Assembly: GCF_030161875.1 (NCBI RefSeq)
Contig: NZ_BSVA01000001.1
Coordinates: forward strand, 1,364,001 to 1,428,000
From: Homoserinibacter gongjuensis
Lineage (GTDB): Bacteria; Actinomycetota; Actinomycetes; Actinomycetales; Microbacteriaceae
Length of the DNA stretch: 64,000 nucleotides
Direction: 5' to 3'
The stretch's first letter is position 1. Each line of letters opens with the position of its first letter. Shown here piece by piece: positions 45,729 through 55,100 of this stretch. Below the pieces are notes generated by a model that was not told the DNA's origin, ran no database searches, and saw only the letters and a program-made list of their open reading frames with translations. The translations under genes were made by a program, and so were the position numbers.

Positions 45729-45757
45729 ATCGTAGTAGATCATACATATGACCTATC
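45729..45757 (-). promoter_or_regulatory. Promoter and candidate GntR site of binding-protein gene
   Basis: On the minus strand a -10 box TACGAT (45734-45729) and a weak -35 (45757-45752) are separated by 17 bp. Exactly this spacer holds TCATACATATGA (45740-45751), a near palindrome with TCATA/TATGA arms. Confidence 0.5.
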
Positions 45758-45777
45758 GCGCAAACGATGGAGTTCGA

Positions 45778-45865
45778 AGGGGGTGGGGTCGGCGGGGTGG
45801 GGGAATGGGAACGGGCGGCGCGGGGCCGGTGGGGAGACGGGGGTCGGGGAGCGGGGGTACCGGTG
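45778..45865 (+). other. G-rich tract with quadruplex-forming runs
   Basis: About 90 bases of strongly G-skewed sequence with more than ten runs of 3-5 G separated by short gaps (for example GGGGGTGGGGTCGGCGGGG). It lies in the 299-bp gap between the importer operon promoter and tRNA-Ser. No coding frame with convincing composition crosses it. Confidence 0.6.
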
Positions 45866-45922
45866 GCTTCGCGGTGCGGCGCCTGCGGCGCGCGCACGCT
45901 TCGTGCCACGTTGCCTGGCGGA

Positions 45923-45964
45923 TAGTACGAAACGCCCGCCCCGAGGGGCGAGCGTTTCGTACTA
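45923..45964 (-). terminator. Long hairpin downstream of tRNA-Ser
   Basis: TAGTACGAAACGC and GCGTTTCGTACTA are perfect 13-bp arms; an inner CGCCCC/GGGGCG pair extends the stem. It starts four bases beyond the tRNA 3' end and is probably its terminator, although no T-run follows. Confidence 0.65.
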
Positions 45965-45968
45965 GACG

Positions 45969-46055
45969 CGGTACCGGTGGGATTTGAACCCACGGATGGC
46001 GTGAACCATCACATGTTTTCGAGACATGCTCCTTCGGCCGCTCGGACACGGTACC
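45969..46055 (-). tRNA. tRNA-Ser (anticodon CGA)
   Basis: An 87-base class II tRNA. The acceptor pairs GGTACCG with CGGTACC, the anticodon stem CATGT/ACATG carries loop CTCGAAA (anticodon CGA, reading UCG), the long variable arm pairs GATGG with CCATC, and the T arm is GTGGG-TTCAAAT-CCCAC. CCA is not encoded. Confidence 0.95.
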
Positions 46056-46105
46056 GCCGAGAAGTCTAACGGACGTCGCGCGGTGGTCCAGACACGGATG
46101 CGCGG

Positions 46106-47098
46106 TCACCGCGGCGGCAGCAGGTGTGGCGGATCGTCCTCCCGCCACCATTGGATCGTCTGCGCGATCCAGAAGGCTGCGAACAGGGCGAGCGCCACCG
46201 CCTCGCATACGAGCACCCCGATTCCGGGCGCATCCGCCTTCACGATCGCCACCATCACGACCAGGTCGATCACGATGAGCGCCGGCACGAGCACGTAGAC
46301 GACGGCATAGCGGGTCGGGATGCGGGTGTCGCCGCGTCGCCGCGCGGCCAGATACCGGATGACGTTGATCACCGGCACCGCCGCGAACGCGCCGAAGAAC
46401 AGGATCGTCGCCGCGAAGTGCACGCTGATGCCGAGCCACGGGTTGAACGGGAACCCCGTTGAGATCGGGGGCACGAACGCCGCGAGGTTGAGCACGACCG
46501 CCACGAGCACGGCGACAGCGGGGGCGGTGAACGTCGACCACAGAGCCCAGGCACGGCCGGCGACCGCGGCATCCGCGCGTGTGCGCCACAGCATCCGCAC
46601 GGTGTCGCGGCGGATCCAGAGGCTCAGCACCACGACGCACGCGAGCACGACCGTGTAGGTGATGACGCCCGTGTAGACGGCCTCCATGTTCTCGAGCGGC
46701 ACGCAGTCCTCGTTCGGGGAGCACGGGCCGAGCGGGATGTCGTCTCGCGCGGTGATGCGTGCCAGCTGCGCGGCCGAGATGCCCGTGGGCACGAGCGCGA
46801 TGAGCGGAGCGAACACTGCCGCGACATCCAGCAGCACCGTCTCGAGATCGCGGCCCGCGAGCGCGATGAGCGCGAGCGATGCCGCCACGAGCGAGGCGAC
46901 GAACACGCCGCCGGCCGGCGTGTAGACGTAGTGGCTGATCGCCGGCAGCCACACGCCGCTGCGCGCGATCTGCACCCCGACGCCGACGAACAGCGCGAGC
47001 ACCGCCACGGCGAGCGAGAGTCGCAGGTAGCGGTGCGAACGATGACCGGTCGCGGCCCGGTCGACCGTCACGAACGACGCGGATGCGGTCTCGGCCAT
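46106..47098 (-). CDS. Multi-span membrane protein, unknown
   Basis: 330-residue integral membrane protein I do not recognise. About eight hydrophobic segments are visible, for example LSLAVAVLALFVGVGV, VFVASLVAASLALIALAG and YVLVPALIVIDLVVMVAIV. A loop after the third span holds two Cys (CSPNEDC), probably outside the cell. The C-terminus WWREDDPPHLLPPR is cytoplasmic-like. Between tRNA-Ser and the methyltransferase gene with 34-50 bp gaps; no operon partner gives a function. Confidence 0.8.
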   Translation of the reverse strand: MAETASASFVTVDRAATGHRSHRYLRLSLAVAVLALFVGVGVQIARSGVWLPAISHYVYTPAGGVFVASLVAASLALIALAGRDLETVLLDVAAVFAPLIALVPTGISAAQLARITARDDIPLGPCSPNEDCVPLENMEAVYTGVITYTVVLACVVVLSLWIRRDTVRMLWRTRADAAVAGRAWALWSTFTAPAVAVLVAVVLNLAAFVPPISTGFPFNPWLGISVHFAATILFFGAFAAVPVINVIRYLAARRRGDTRIPTRYAVVYVLVPALIVIDLVVMVAIVKADAPGIGVLVCEAVALALFAAFWIAQTIQWWREDDPPHLLPPR

Positions 47099-47132
47099 GC
47101 TCGATTCTCACCCGGGCGGCGCGGAAGGCGGC

Positions 47133-48305
47133 TCAACGGCGCCGGGACGCCGTGACCGTGAACTTGCGGCCCCGCGCGAGCTGCCGCGTGGGACCGACCA
47201 GCCGCTCGAGCACCGGACGGTAGCCGAGGTGCGAGTTCCACACGACGCGCAGCTCGCCTCCGGGGCGCAGCACGCGGGCGGCATCCGCGAACAGTCGGTG
47301 CGCGATCTCGGTGGTCACGGCGGCGCCTGTGTGGAATGGCGGGTTGAGCACCACGAGGTCGGCGCTCGCGGCGGGCTCGGCCGAGAGGCCGTCGTCGTGC
47401 CGCGTCTCGACCGTGACGCCGTTCGCCTCGGCGGTGAGGCGCGCCGACTCCACCGCGATCGCCGAGACGTCGGTCGCGAGCACGCGGGCCCGGGGGTGTG
47501 CGCGCGCGAGGGCGACCGCGAGGATGCCGGTGCCGCACGCGAGGTCGATCGCGCGCTCGAAGGGCGGCAGCTCGTGGAAGGTCGCGAGCAGCTCGCGCGT
47601 GCCGATGTCGAGGTTCGCGCCCGCGAAGACGCCCGGCACGGCGACGACCGTGAGGGCGGCACTCGTGGCGGGGAAAACGACCTCGCGGCGGGAGTCGTCT
47701 CCCCCGCCACCCGGTTGCGGCTCCAGCCGCGCCATGACCGGGGCGGGCGGCGCGACGCCGGCGCGGGGGTCGCGGCCGACGATGATGCGCGACTTCGCGC
47801 GGGCATGGGTCACGTCCACGCGCGCGAAGCTCGCGGCGAGCACCTCGTTCTGGGTCGGCGTCATGTGCTTCACGCGGTTGCCCGCCAGCAGCACGAGTTG
47901 TGGCCCGGCCACGGCGGCGACCGCCCGCGCGACCGCATCGAGGCGATCGAGCGAGCGCGGCATCCGCAGCAGCACGAGCGAGGTGGCGGGGGTGACGACC
48001 GAGGAGAGCGGATGCTGTGCCGGCTCCGCGAGGCCCGTGCGGTGGGCGTTCCCCACGAGCGCGCGCTGCCCGACGATCGAGTCCTGATGCACCCGCACGG
48101 CCTCCGCGCCGAGCAGCTCGGCGCCGAGCGCGAGCGCCCCGTGCGTGTCGTCGATCACGGCGACCTCGCCGGCCAGCGCCTCCGGCCACGCGGCGGCCGC
48201 GTGCTCCAGCAGGTAGCGGTCGGCCGCATCCCACGCGCGCAGCTCGGCGCCACCGACATCCGGCTCCCGCGAGAGCGCGGCGAGCATCGCATCCAGGTCG
48301 GCCAC
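47133..48305 (-). CDS. rRNA guanine-N2 methyltransferase, RsmC/RlmG-like
   Basis: SAM-dependent methyltransferase, 390 residues, with an N-terminal inactive domain and a C-terminal catalytic domain as in RsmC/RlmG. IDLACGTGILAVALARAHP is the SAM motif and VVLNPPFHTG contains NPPF, the catalytic loop of N2-guanine methylation on 16S or 23S rRNA. GTG 48305 was chosen because TACCGT lies exactly six bases upstream (leaderless pattern); the frame is open for 144 bp further but that part is low-complexity. Confidence 0.88.
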   Translation of the reverse strand: MADLDAMLAALSREPDVGGAELRAWDAADRYLLEHAAAAWPEALAGEVAVIDDTHGALALGAELLGAEAVRVHQDSIVGQRALVGNAHRTGLAEPAQHPLSSVVTPATSLVLLRMPRSLDRLDAVARAVAAVAGPQLVLLAGNRVKHMTPTQNEVLAASFARVDVTHARAKSRIIVGRDPRAGVAPPAPVMARLEPQPGGGGDDSRREVVFPATSAALTVVAVPGVFAGANLDIGTRELLATFHELPPFERAIDLACGTGILAVALARAHPRARVLATDVSAIAVESARLTAEANGVTVETRHDDGLSAEPAASADLVVLNPPFHTGAAVTTEIAHRLFADAARVLRPGGELRVVWNSHLGYRPVLERLVGPTRQLARGRKFTVTASRRR

Positions 48306-48311
48306 GTGTCG

Positions 48312-48317
48312 ACGGTA
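48312..48317 (-). promoter_or_regulatory. Leaderless -10 box of methyltransferase gene
   Basis: On the minus strand TACCGT, then six bases, then GTG 48305. The rest of the 180-bp gap up to 48485 is GC-rich with no gene that I can support. Confidence 0.55.
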
Positions 48318-48485
48318 CCGGTGCCCCGGTTCTCGCAACTCAGGACTGCGCCGGGAAACCGGCGGCATCCGGGCCGATTCGCCCGAGCGCTCCTGGGTCG
48401 CGGCAACAGACGGAGGCCGTGGCCGGGCCGGGCGGGGGCCGGGCCGCACTGCCCGGGGTCGCAGTGGGCGCGCAGCCCCCGCCGC

Positions 48486-48974
48486 CTACTCCTCGAGCAC
48501 CCGAAGGGCGAACAGGGTCACCCGTTCACGCAGCGCCGCGATGCGTCGCTCGCGCTCGGCCTCGAGGTCGAAGCCGACGTAGGCGAGGGTGGGCCGGCGC
48601 CGCACGTTCGTCGAGCACTCGAAGTTCTCGCACACGAGGGCTCCGAGCGAGTCGCCCTTTCGGCCGGCCGCGCCGGCGCGCCGGGTGGAGAGCAGCACGA
48701 CGTCGTTCGGCAGCTGCACGTCTTCGCACCACGAGCATTGTGCGCGCGCTCGCGGGCGCGCCTCGGCCTGGCGGGTGAGCATGCCGACGGGCTCGCCGTC
48801 GAGGTCGACGACGACGTAGCCGAGCTGCGGCGACTTCGGGTCGCGCCAGCCGAGGTAGTCGAGGCGCTCCCAGTCGATCTCGTCGATCGGGGCGGGCAGC
48901 TGCAGGTTCTTTCGCTCGCGGAGCGAAGCGTTGACGAAGGAGCCGCGGATCGCGGACTCGCTGAAGGCGTGCAT
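48486..48974 (-). CDS. FBP zinc-finger protein (elongation factor G-binding type)
   Basis: 162-residue protein of the FBP/FusB-like family. The C-terminal treble-clef zinc finger is built from CSWCED and CENFECSTNVR; the N-terminal part (ESAIRGSFVNASLRERKNLQLP) is the usual helical lead. FusB relatives bind elongation factor G and can rescue it from fusidic acid; actinobacterial members are chromosomal and of unknown physiological role. Divergent from the luciferase-like gene at 49163; the 188-bp gap holds promoters only. Confidence 0.88.
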   Translation of the reverse strand: MHAFSESAIRGSFVNASLRERKNLQLPAPIDEIDWERLDYLGWRDPKSPQLGYVVVDLDGEPVGMLTRQAEARPRARAQCSWCEDVQLPNDVVLLSTRRAGAAGRKGDSLGALVCENFECSTNVRRRPTLAYVGFDLEAERERRIAALRERVTLFALRVLEE

Positions 48975-49162
48975 GAAGGTGTCTTTCGTAGGTCGTCTCG
49001 CCGAGGCGAGGAATTCAGGGTCGGATGTCGTGCGCAGTTGCGCGACTACCTCGCGTCGGCGAAGTGAACGCCGACGACCTCCTGACGCCCAGTGGGCTGC
49101 GACGAGACGAAATGCACCCGCCGAGCCTACGCCCCGCGCGCCTTCGGGTGCAGGATCGAGGC

Positions 49163-50032
49163 ATGACCGACTACGGCCACGACATCGAGTTCGGCACCTT
49201 CATCACCCCGGTGAACCGGCCACCGCGGCAGGCGGTCGAGCGCGCGCAGCTCGCCGAGCGCCTCGGTTTCGACCTCGCCACCTTCCAAGACCACCCGTAT
49301 CAGCCGGCCTTCCACGACACCTGGACCCTCATCTCCTTCGTGGCCGCGAGCACCTCGCGCATCCGCCTCGCCGGCAACGTGCACAATCTGCCGCTGCGTC
49401 AGCCGGCGGTACTCGCGCGCTCGATCGCGAGCCTCGACCTGCTCACCGAGGGTCGCGTCGAGTTCGGTCTCGGCGCGGGCGGGTTCTGGGATGCCATCGA
49501 GGCCATGGGCGGACGCCGCCTCGCGCCCGCCGATGCGGTCACGGCGCTCTCGCAGGCCATCGACGTCATCCGCGGCGTCTGGGACGTCGACGGCGAGGGC
49601 CGCCTCGTCGCGGGCGGCGAGTTCCATCACGTCGACGGCGCCAAGCGCGGTCCGCGCCCCGCGCACGACGTGCCCATCTGGATCGGCGCCTACAAGCCGC
49701 GGATGCTGCGCCTCGTGGGCGAGAAGGCCGACGGGTGGCTGCCCTCGCTCGGCTACCTGCAGCCGGGCGACCTCGAGGCGGGCAACGCCCGCATCGACGA
49801 GGCCGCGCAGGCCGCCGGACGCGAACCGGGCTCGGTGCGTCGGCTCGTCAACACGGGGGCGCTCGGCGACACCGCGCAGCAGGTCGAGATCCTCACGACG
49901 CTCGCGCTCGACCACGGCTTCTCGGTCTTCATCGTGCCGGGCGACGACCCGTCCGCCCTCGAGGCCTTCGCCGCCGAGGTGGCGCCGCGGGTGCGCGAGG
50001 CGGTCGCCGCCGCCCGCCGCCCAGCGGGTTGA
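49163..50032 (+). CDS. Luciferase-like (LLM) flavin-dependent oxidoreductase
   Basis: 289-residue LLM-class flavoenzyme (F420 or FMN). EFGTFITPVNRPPRQAVERA, DLATFQDHPYQPAFHDTW and VEFGLGAGGFWDAIEAMGG are the conserved barrel segments. ATG follows CAGGAT by six bases, suggesting a leaderless start. The stop codon TGA is part of a dispersed repeat copy (GGTTGAGGAGC), so the C-terminal residues border the repeat. Substrate unknown; a second LLM gene lies 1.1 kb further on. Confidence 0.9.
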   Translation: MTDYGHDIEFGTFITPVNRPPRQAVERAQLAERLGFDLATFQDHPYQPAFHDTWTLISFVAASTSRIRLAGNVHNLPLRQPAVLARSIASLDLLTEGRVEFGLGAGGFWDAIEAMGGRRLAPADAVTALSQAIDVIRGVWDVDGEGRLVAGGEFHHVDGAKRGPRPAHDVPIWIGAYKPRMLRLVGEKADGWLPSLGYLQPGDLEAGNARIDEAAQAAGREPGSVRRLVNTGALGDTAQQVEILTTLALDHGFSVFIVPGDDPSALEAFAAEVAPRVREAVAAARRPAG

Positions 50033-50213
50033 GGAGCCGCGCAGCGGCCACCCGAGTTGGTTGAGGAGCCGCGGAGCGGCGTCTCGAAACCGCCGACGTG
50101 CCCTGGGGTTTCGAGACGCGCCGCTTCGCGTCGCTCCTCAACCAGCTCGGGTGGCCGCTTCGCGTCGCTCCTCAACCAACTCGGGTGGCCGCTTCGCGCC
50201 GCTCCTCAACCAG
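50026..50213. repeat. Cluster of five dispersed-repeat copies between convergent genes
   Basis: Two forward copies (starting 50026 and 50057) face three inverted ones (about 50105-50144, 50150-50178, 50187-50213). The outermost copies provide TGA stop codons for both flanking genes, at 50030-50032 for the LLM gene and 50208-50206 for the reductase gene. Confidence 0.85.
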
Positions 50214-51060
50214 CTGACCGCAACACCTCGACGAGCGGCGTCGTCGGTCGCCCGATGAGGCGCGACAGCTCGCCCGTGACCTCGCCGAGCAACCCCTCGC
50301 GGATGTTGCCGTCGAGCCCCACGAGGAAGCCGACCGTTCCCGCATCCAGCCCCGCCGCTGTGAGCGCCGCCGTCTGCTCCTCGGGCGTCTGCGCCACGTA
50401 TGCGACGTCGCGCCCGAGCACCTCGCCGATCGCGTCCGCGAGCTCGGCGTGAGTCCACGCGACGTCGCCGCCGAGCTCGTACGTGGCACCCGCGTGTCCG
50501 TCGGTCGTCAGCACGACTGCCGCCGCCTCGGCGAAGTCGCGACGTGAGGCGCTCGCCACCCGTCCGTCGCCCGTGCTCGACGCCACGACGCCGGTCTCGC
50601 GTGCCTGCGCGAGCGTGCCGAGGTAGTTCTCGGTGTACCAGTTGTTGCGCAGGATCGTCGCGTCGAGTCCGGACGCCGCGATCGCCTCCTCCGTGGCCTT
50701 GTGCTCCGGCGCGAGCAACAGCGCCGAGGTCGTCGCGCGGGGCGCGCTCGTGTACACGAGCTGAGCGATGCCCGCAGCGACGGCGGCGTCGATCACCGTG
50801 CGGTGCTGCGCGACGCGCCTGCCCACCTCCGACCCCGAGATCAGCAGCACGCGCTCCACGCCGACCATCGCATCCGCCGCCGACGCCGGCTCGTCGTAGT
50901 CGAGCCGAACCGTCTGCACGCCGCGGGCCGCGAGGTCGGCGATGCGCCCGGTGTCGCGCGCGCCCGCTCGGATGTCGGATGCGGCGACGCCGCGATCGAG
51001 CAGGGCGCTGATGACGAGACGTCCGAGGTGGCCGGAGGCTCCGGTGACGAGCAGGGGCAT
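50206..51060 (-). CDS. NmrA/SDR-type NAD(P)H quinone reductase
   Basis: Atypical short-chain reductase, 284 residues, with the loop LLVTGASGHLGRLVISALLD and no Tyr-x3-Lys catalytic pair in the usual place. It fits QOR2/NmrA-like NAD(P)H:quinone reductases (LRNNWYTENYLGTLA). ATG 51060 has AAAGGA upstream. Its TGA stop is part of the dispersed repeat cluster. Divergent from the second LLM gene across a 113-bp promoter gap. Confidence 0.88.
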   Translation of the reverse strand: MPLLVTGASGHLGRLVISALLDRGVAASDIRAGARDTGRIADLAARGVQTVRLDYDEPASAADAMVGVERVLLISGSEVGRRVAQHRTVIDAAVAAGIAQLVYTSAPRATTSALLLAPEHKATEEAIAASGLDATILRNNWYTENYLGTLAQARETGVVASSTGDGRVASASRRDFAEAAAVVLTTDGHAGATYELGGDVAWTHAELADAIGEVLGRDVAYVAQTPEEQTAALTAAGLDAGTVGFLVGLDGNIREGLLGEVTGELSRLIGRPTTPLVEVLRSAG

Positions 51061-51173
51061 GAGGATCCTTTCCATCGATACGCATGGAACAACGGTGCGT
51101 GCGCGCGGGCATTCCCGCTCATCCGGAATGACGCAGGGCTGCGGATGTCGCCCGCCTACGGCACGATCGAGCC

Positions 51174-52078
51174 ATGGCTGAGATCGGTGTCGTCTTCCAC
51201 CCCGAGGTCGAGCCCGAGGCGCTCCCCGGCTACGCGCAGGATGCGGAGGCCGCGGGCATCGACGAGCTCTGGCTGTGGGAGGACTGCTTCCGCGAGGGCG
51301 GGCTGGCCACCGCGACGGCCGCGCTCGCGCTCACCAGCAGCATCCGGGTGGCCACGGGCGTGCTTCCGATGCCGCTGCGCAACGTGGCGCTCACGGCGAT
51401 GGAGGCCGCGACGATCTCGCGCCTGTTCCCGGGGCGCTTCATCCTCGGTGTCGGGCACGGCGTGCAGAGCTGGATGGGTCAAGCCGGCGTGCGCCCCGCG
51501 TCGCCGCTGACCCTCATGCGCGAGTACGTGCCGGCGCTCCGGGCCTTGCTCGCGGGTGAGCGCGTCACCACCTCGGGCCGCTATGTGAACCTCGACGACG
51601 TCGCACTCGACTGGCCCCCATCGCCCCGCCGCCGGTCTGGGCTGCGGGCGAGGGCGCGAAGACGCTCGCGCTCACGGGCGAGCTCGCCGAGGGCACGGTG
51701 CTCACCGGCGGCACCTCGGCCGACGTCGCGCGGGAGGCGGTCGCCGTCATCGGCGAGGGCCGGAGTGCGGCGGGGCACACGGGAGCGCACCCGGTCGCCG
51801 AGTTCATCATGGCCGTCTTCGCAGATGCCCCGGATGCCGTTCCCGCCGCCCGCGCGCGTCTGGAAGCCGCGTGGGATCACTGGGACATCGCACCCGAGCG
51901 CCGCGGCGGCGTCGTCGGCACGCCCGCCGAGGTCGCGCAGCAGCTGCAGCCGTGGCTCGACGCCGGCGTCACCCACCTCGTGCTCCAGCCGATGGAGGAT
52001 GCCGACCGCACGGCGTTCGTGCGCGGCGCGGGAGAGGTGGCCGCTCTGCTACGCGCCAGCACCACCCCACGTGGCTGA
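51174..52078 (+). CDS. Luciferase-like (LLM) oxidoreductase (one frame break)
   Basis: About 301 residues when repaired. IGVVFHPEVEPEALPGYAQ, ELWLWEDCFREGGLATA and FILGVGHGVQSWMGQAG are LLM barrel motifs of the F420-dependent subgroup. Five C at 51615-51619 lack one base; repair gives LDWPPIAPPPVWAAGEGAKT. The second half (LTGELAEGTVLTGGTSADVA and onward) then follows in frame to the TGA at 52078. Substrate unknown. Confidence 0.88.
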
Positions 52079-52142
52079 GTAGTCTCATCCATGTGGGGGA
52101 CTCGGGGAAACTCACGGGAGGCACAGCGCGGCGTGCGATCCC

Positions 52143-55100
52143 GTGCGTCGCATCATCCGCGAGGGCGACCTCGGCGAGATCGCGCGCCTGAGCGACGAGT
52201 TCTGGTATCACCTGCCCGACCGCTACGGGCCCGAACTGCTCGAGCGAGTTGCCCGCACACCGGCCGCCGAGCTCGAGCGGCGCCCGCGGGTGTTGTACGC
52301 CTCCCGTCTGGCGGCGGAGTTCAGCGAGGACTCGCGCGATCCGACGCTCCGTCGGGTGATCGACTTCCACCGTTCGGTCGGCGCCCGCTACGCGAGCCGG
52401 TTCGAGATCTTCACGGATCCCGGCGACGTGCTCATCGCCGGCACCACGGCATCCATCGGGGCGCGACTGGAGGGCGACCTCGACGAGGCCGAGCGCATCG
52501 CCGCCCGGGTGCAGGCGCGCCTCGACGAGCTCGAGGTGACCGAGGCGACCTCGTGGCATGCCACCATCGCGGGCGGCCGACCGGGATGGCTGCCGCACCA
52601 GCGCTCGCTCACGCTCATGCTCGCGGGCGACTACGACGGCGCCATCCGGCACGCGACGGCGGCGTTCGTGCAGTCGGGCCCGGCCCCGCACCACAACTGG
52701 AGCGCCTCGGGCGCCGCAGCGCACCTCGCCCTGCTCGCCGCCATCCGGGGTCATCGCACGCTCGCCGAGGAATGGCTGGACCGCCTGTTCGAGAAAGGTC
52801 CCGTGCACCCGCGGGTCGAGCATCTGACGACGCTCGGCGCGAAGCTCGCGCGCGCCCACCTCGCCATGGACCGCCTCGACGCGGATGCGGCGGCCGGCGA
52901 ACTGGAGGCCGCGGGGTCCGCGACCGAGCCCGTCGAGCTGTGGCCCTTCGTCGCCCATGCCGAGGCGCGGTACGGCAAGCTCTTCGGCGACCCGCACGCC
53001 GCGCTCGTGCGACTCGACGCGGCGCGATTCGCGCATGGCATCGACGACCGCCATTGGGCGCGCGGCGGATACGTGCTGGCACGCGCCCGTGCCGACCTGC
53101 TCGCGGAGCTGGGTGACGTCGCGCGCGTCACCGCCATCGTGCAGCAGCATCCCGAGATCGCGACCCTGCTCGTCGCTCTTGCCAGAGCGCACCTGCTCGC
53201 CGGCCGGTGGAGCGCTGCGGCCGAGGTGGCTGAACGCGGGCTGCGCGGTGCCTCGGTACGCGACGCCGTCGACCTGCGCGTCATCATGGCGGCGGCGCTC
53301 CTGCATCTGCACGACCCGGATGCGGCTCGCGAGCACTTCGCGATCGCACTCGCGACTCGCGCAGGTGACGACCATCGTGCACCGTTCGCGAGTGTCGATG
53401 TCGCGGATGCCACCGAGCTCTTCCGGCAGGCGGGGCTCACCGGGCCCTTCGTCGGCGACCCACCCGCGCGCGCTGTGCGGCGGGTCACGCACGACGCCGC
53501 CGCAGAGGCGCCGTACGTGACGGATGCCGTGGCTCGGCCGCGTCTCCTGCGCGTGCTCGACGAGGGCGGCCGGCTCGTGGTGCTCCGCGCGGGCGCGGGG
53601 TCAGGCAAGACCGCAGTCGCCTCCGAGTGGGTCGCCGAGCGACGACGGCACGGACGCCAGACGGTGTGGCTCCAGGTGGATGCCGTCACGGCGCCGCGCG
53701 TCGGCTTCTGGCGCCGCGCCGTGGCGGTGCTCGAGGAGCACGGCCGGTTGCGCGCCGATGGCGATCTCGCGCGTTTCGTGGCGGGCGACGTTCCCGTCGA
53801 GGCTGTGCCGGGACTCGTCGTGGAGCTGCTCTATCAGTACAACGGCGCGGTGCGCGTGGTCGTCGATGACATCCACCTGCTGGCGCCCGAAGCGGTGCGC
53901 GACATCATCTGGGTGCTCGAACGGGCGCCGCAGCTCATCCTCGTCGCCACGAGCCGGGGCGGCACGCTCGTCGACGACCCGCACGTGTTGGCTCGCTTCG
54001 GCGGCAGCGTCATCGACGCGGGGGAGCTGGCTCTGACTCCTCGTGAACTGCGGGAGCTCGCGGGCCGTGAGGGACTCACGCTCGACGGGCGCGAACTCGA
54101 GGTCCTGTCGATGCTGACGCGCGGCAATCCGCTCACGGCGCGACTCGCGGTCGCGGCGGTGGCCCGGGCCGAGAGCACCCGTCCGATCGACGCCGAGCGG
54201 CTCGCCGACACCCTCGCGGTGGCGGTTTCGAGTGAGGTGCTCGCCGAGTTCCCGCACGCAGACGAGAGGGTCGCGGCCGTGCGGCTTGCCGTCGTGCCTG
54301 CTGTCGATCTCGAGCTGGCCGCGGAGCTCGCGGAGCTCACCGACGTCGCCGCGGCCCGGCACCTGCTCCGCTCCTTCCGTGACCGCGGACTCGGCGAGCT
54401 CGACGAGAGTGACGGCAACACACGCTTCGGCTTCCACGTGCTCGTGCGCCATGTGCTGCGTCGGGAGAGTGAGCGCCGGCTGGGGGCGGCGGAGCGCGAG
54501 CTGTTGCTTCGCCGAGCGGCGACGCATGCCGAGGAGCGGGGCGACCCGGTGACGGCGATGGGCCTGCTCGTCGAGGCACACGCCTATGACGTGGTGTGGG
54601 CCGTCTTCGTGCGGAACTTCTCGGAGCTGGCGACCAACCGTGTCGACGACATGATCGCGGTGCTCGGTCGCATCCCCGCCGCCGACCTCACGGAACACGG
54701 CACGCTGGGCATCGCGTTGGCCATCATGCTGAGCGAGCGCGAGTCGACGCCGTCTGGTCGCGTGCGGCGGCTCGTCGCGACAGGTCTACGTGCGTTGCAT
54801 CGCCTGCCGCCTCCGCGCGACGAGACGGAACGTCACGAGAGACTGCTCGCCGAGTTCGGCGCGCTGCGGGCCGCGCGGCAATATGAGCGCGCGGCGGGCG
54901 TGGGCGAGGCGATCGCTGCTCAGCAGCGCGCAATGGGCGGCGCCGATGAGCAGGTGCGCGAGATGTTCGCCGTGGGGATGATGCAGGTCGTCGTCACGGA
55001 TGTGCTGGCGGGTGCCTTCCCTGCGGCAGTCTCGCACGCGGCGGAGCTCGCGCACGACGATCACCCGGGACGCTCCACGCACCGCCGCTCCGTGCTCGCC

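Noticed and set aside
45923-45964. Integrase attachment site beside tRNA-Ser
   Set aside because: No integrase, no duplicated tRNA 3' end and no phage-like genes nearby; a hairpin terminator is simpler.
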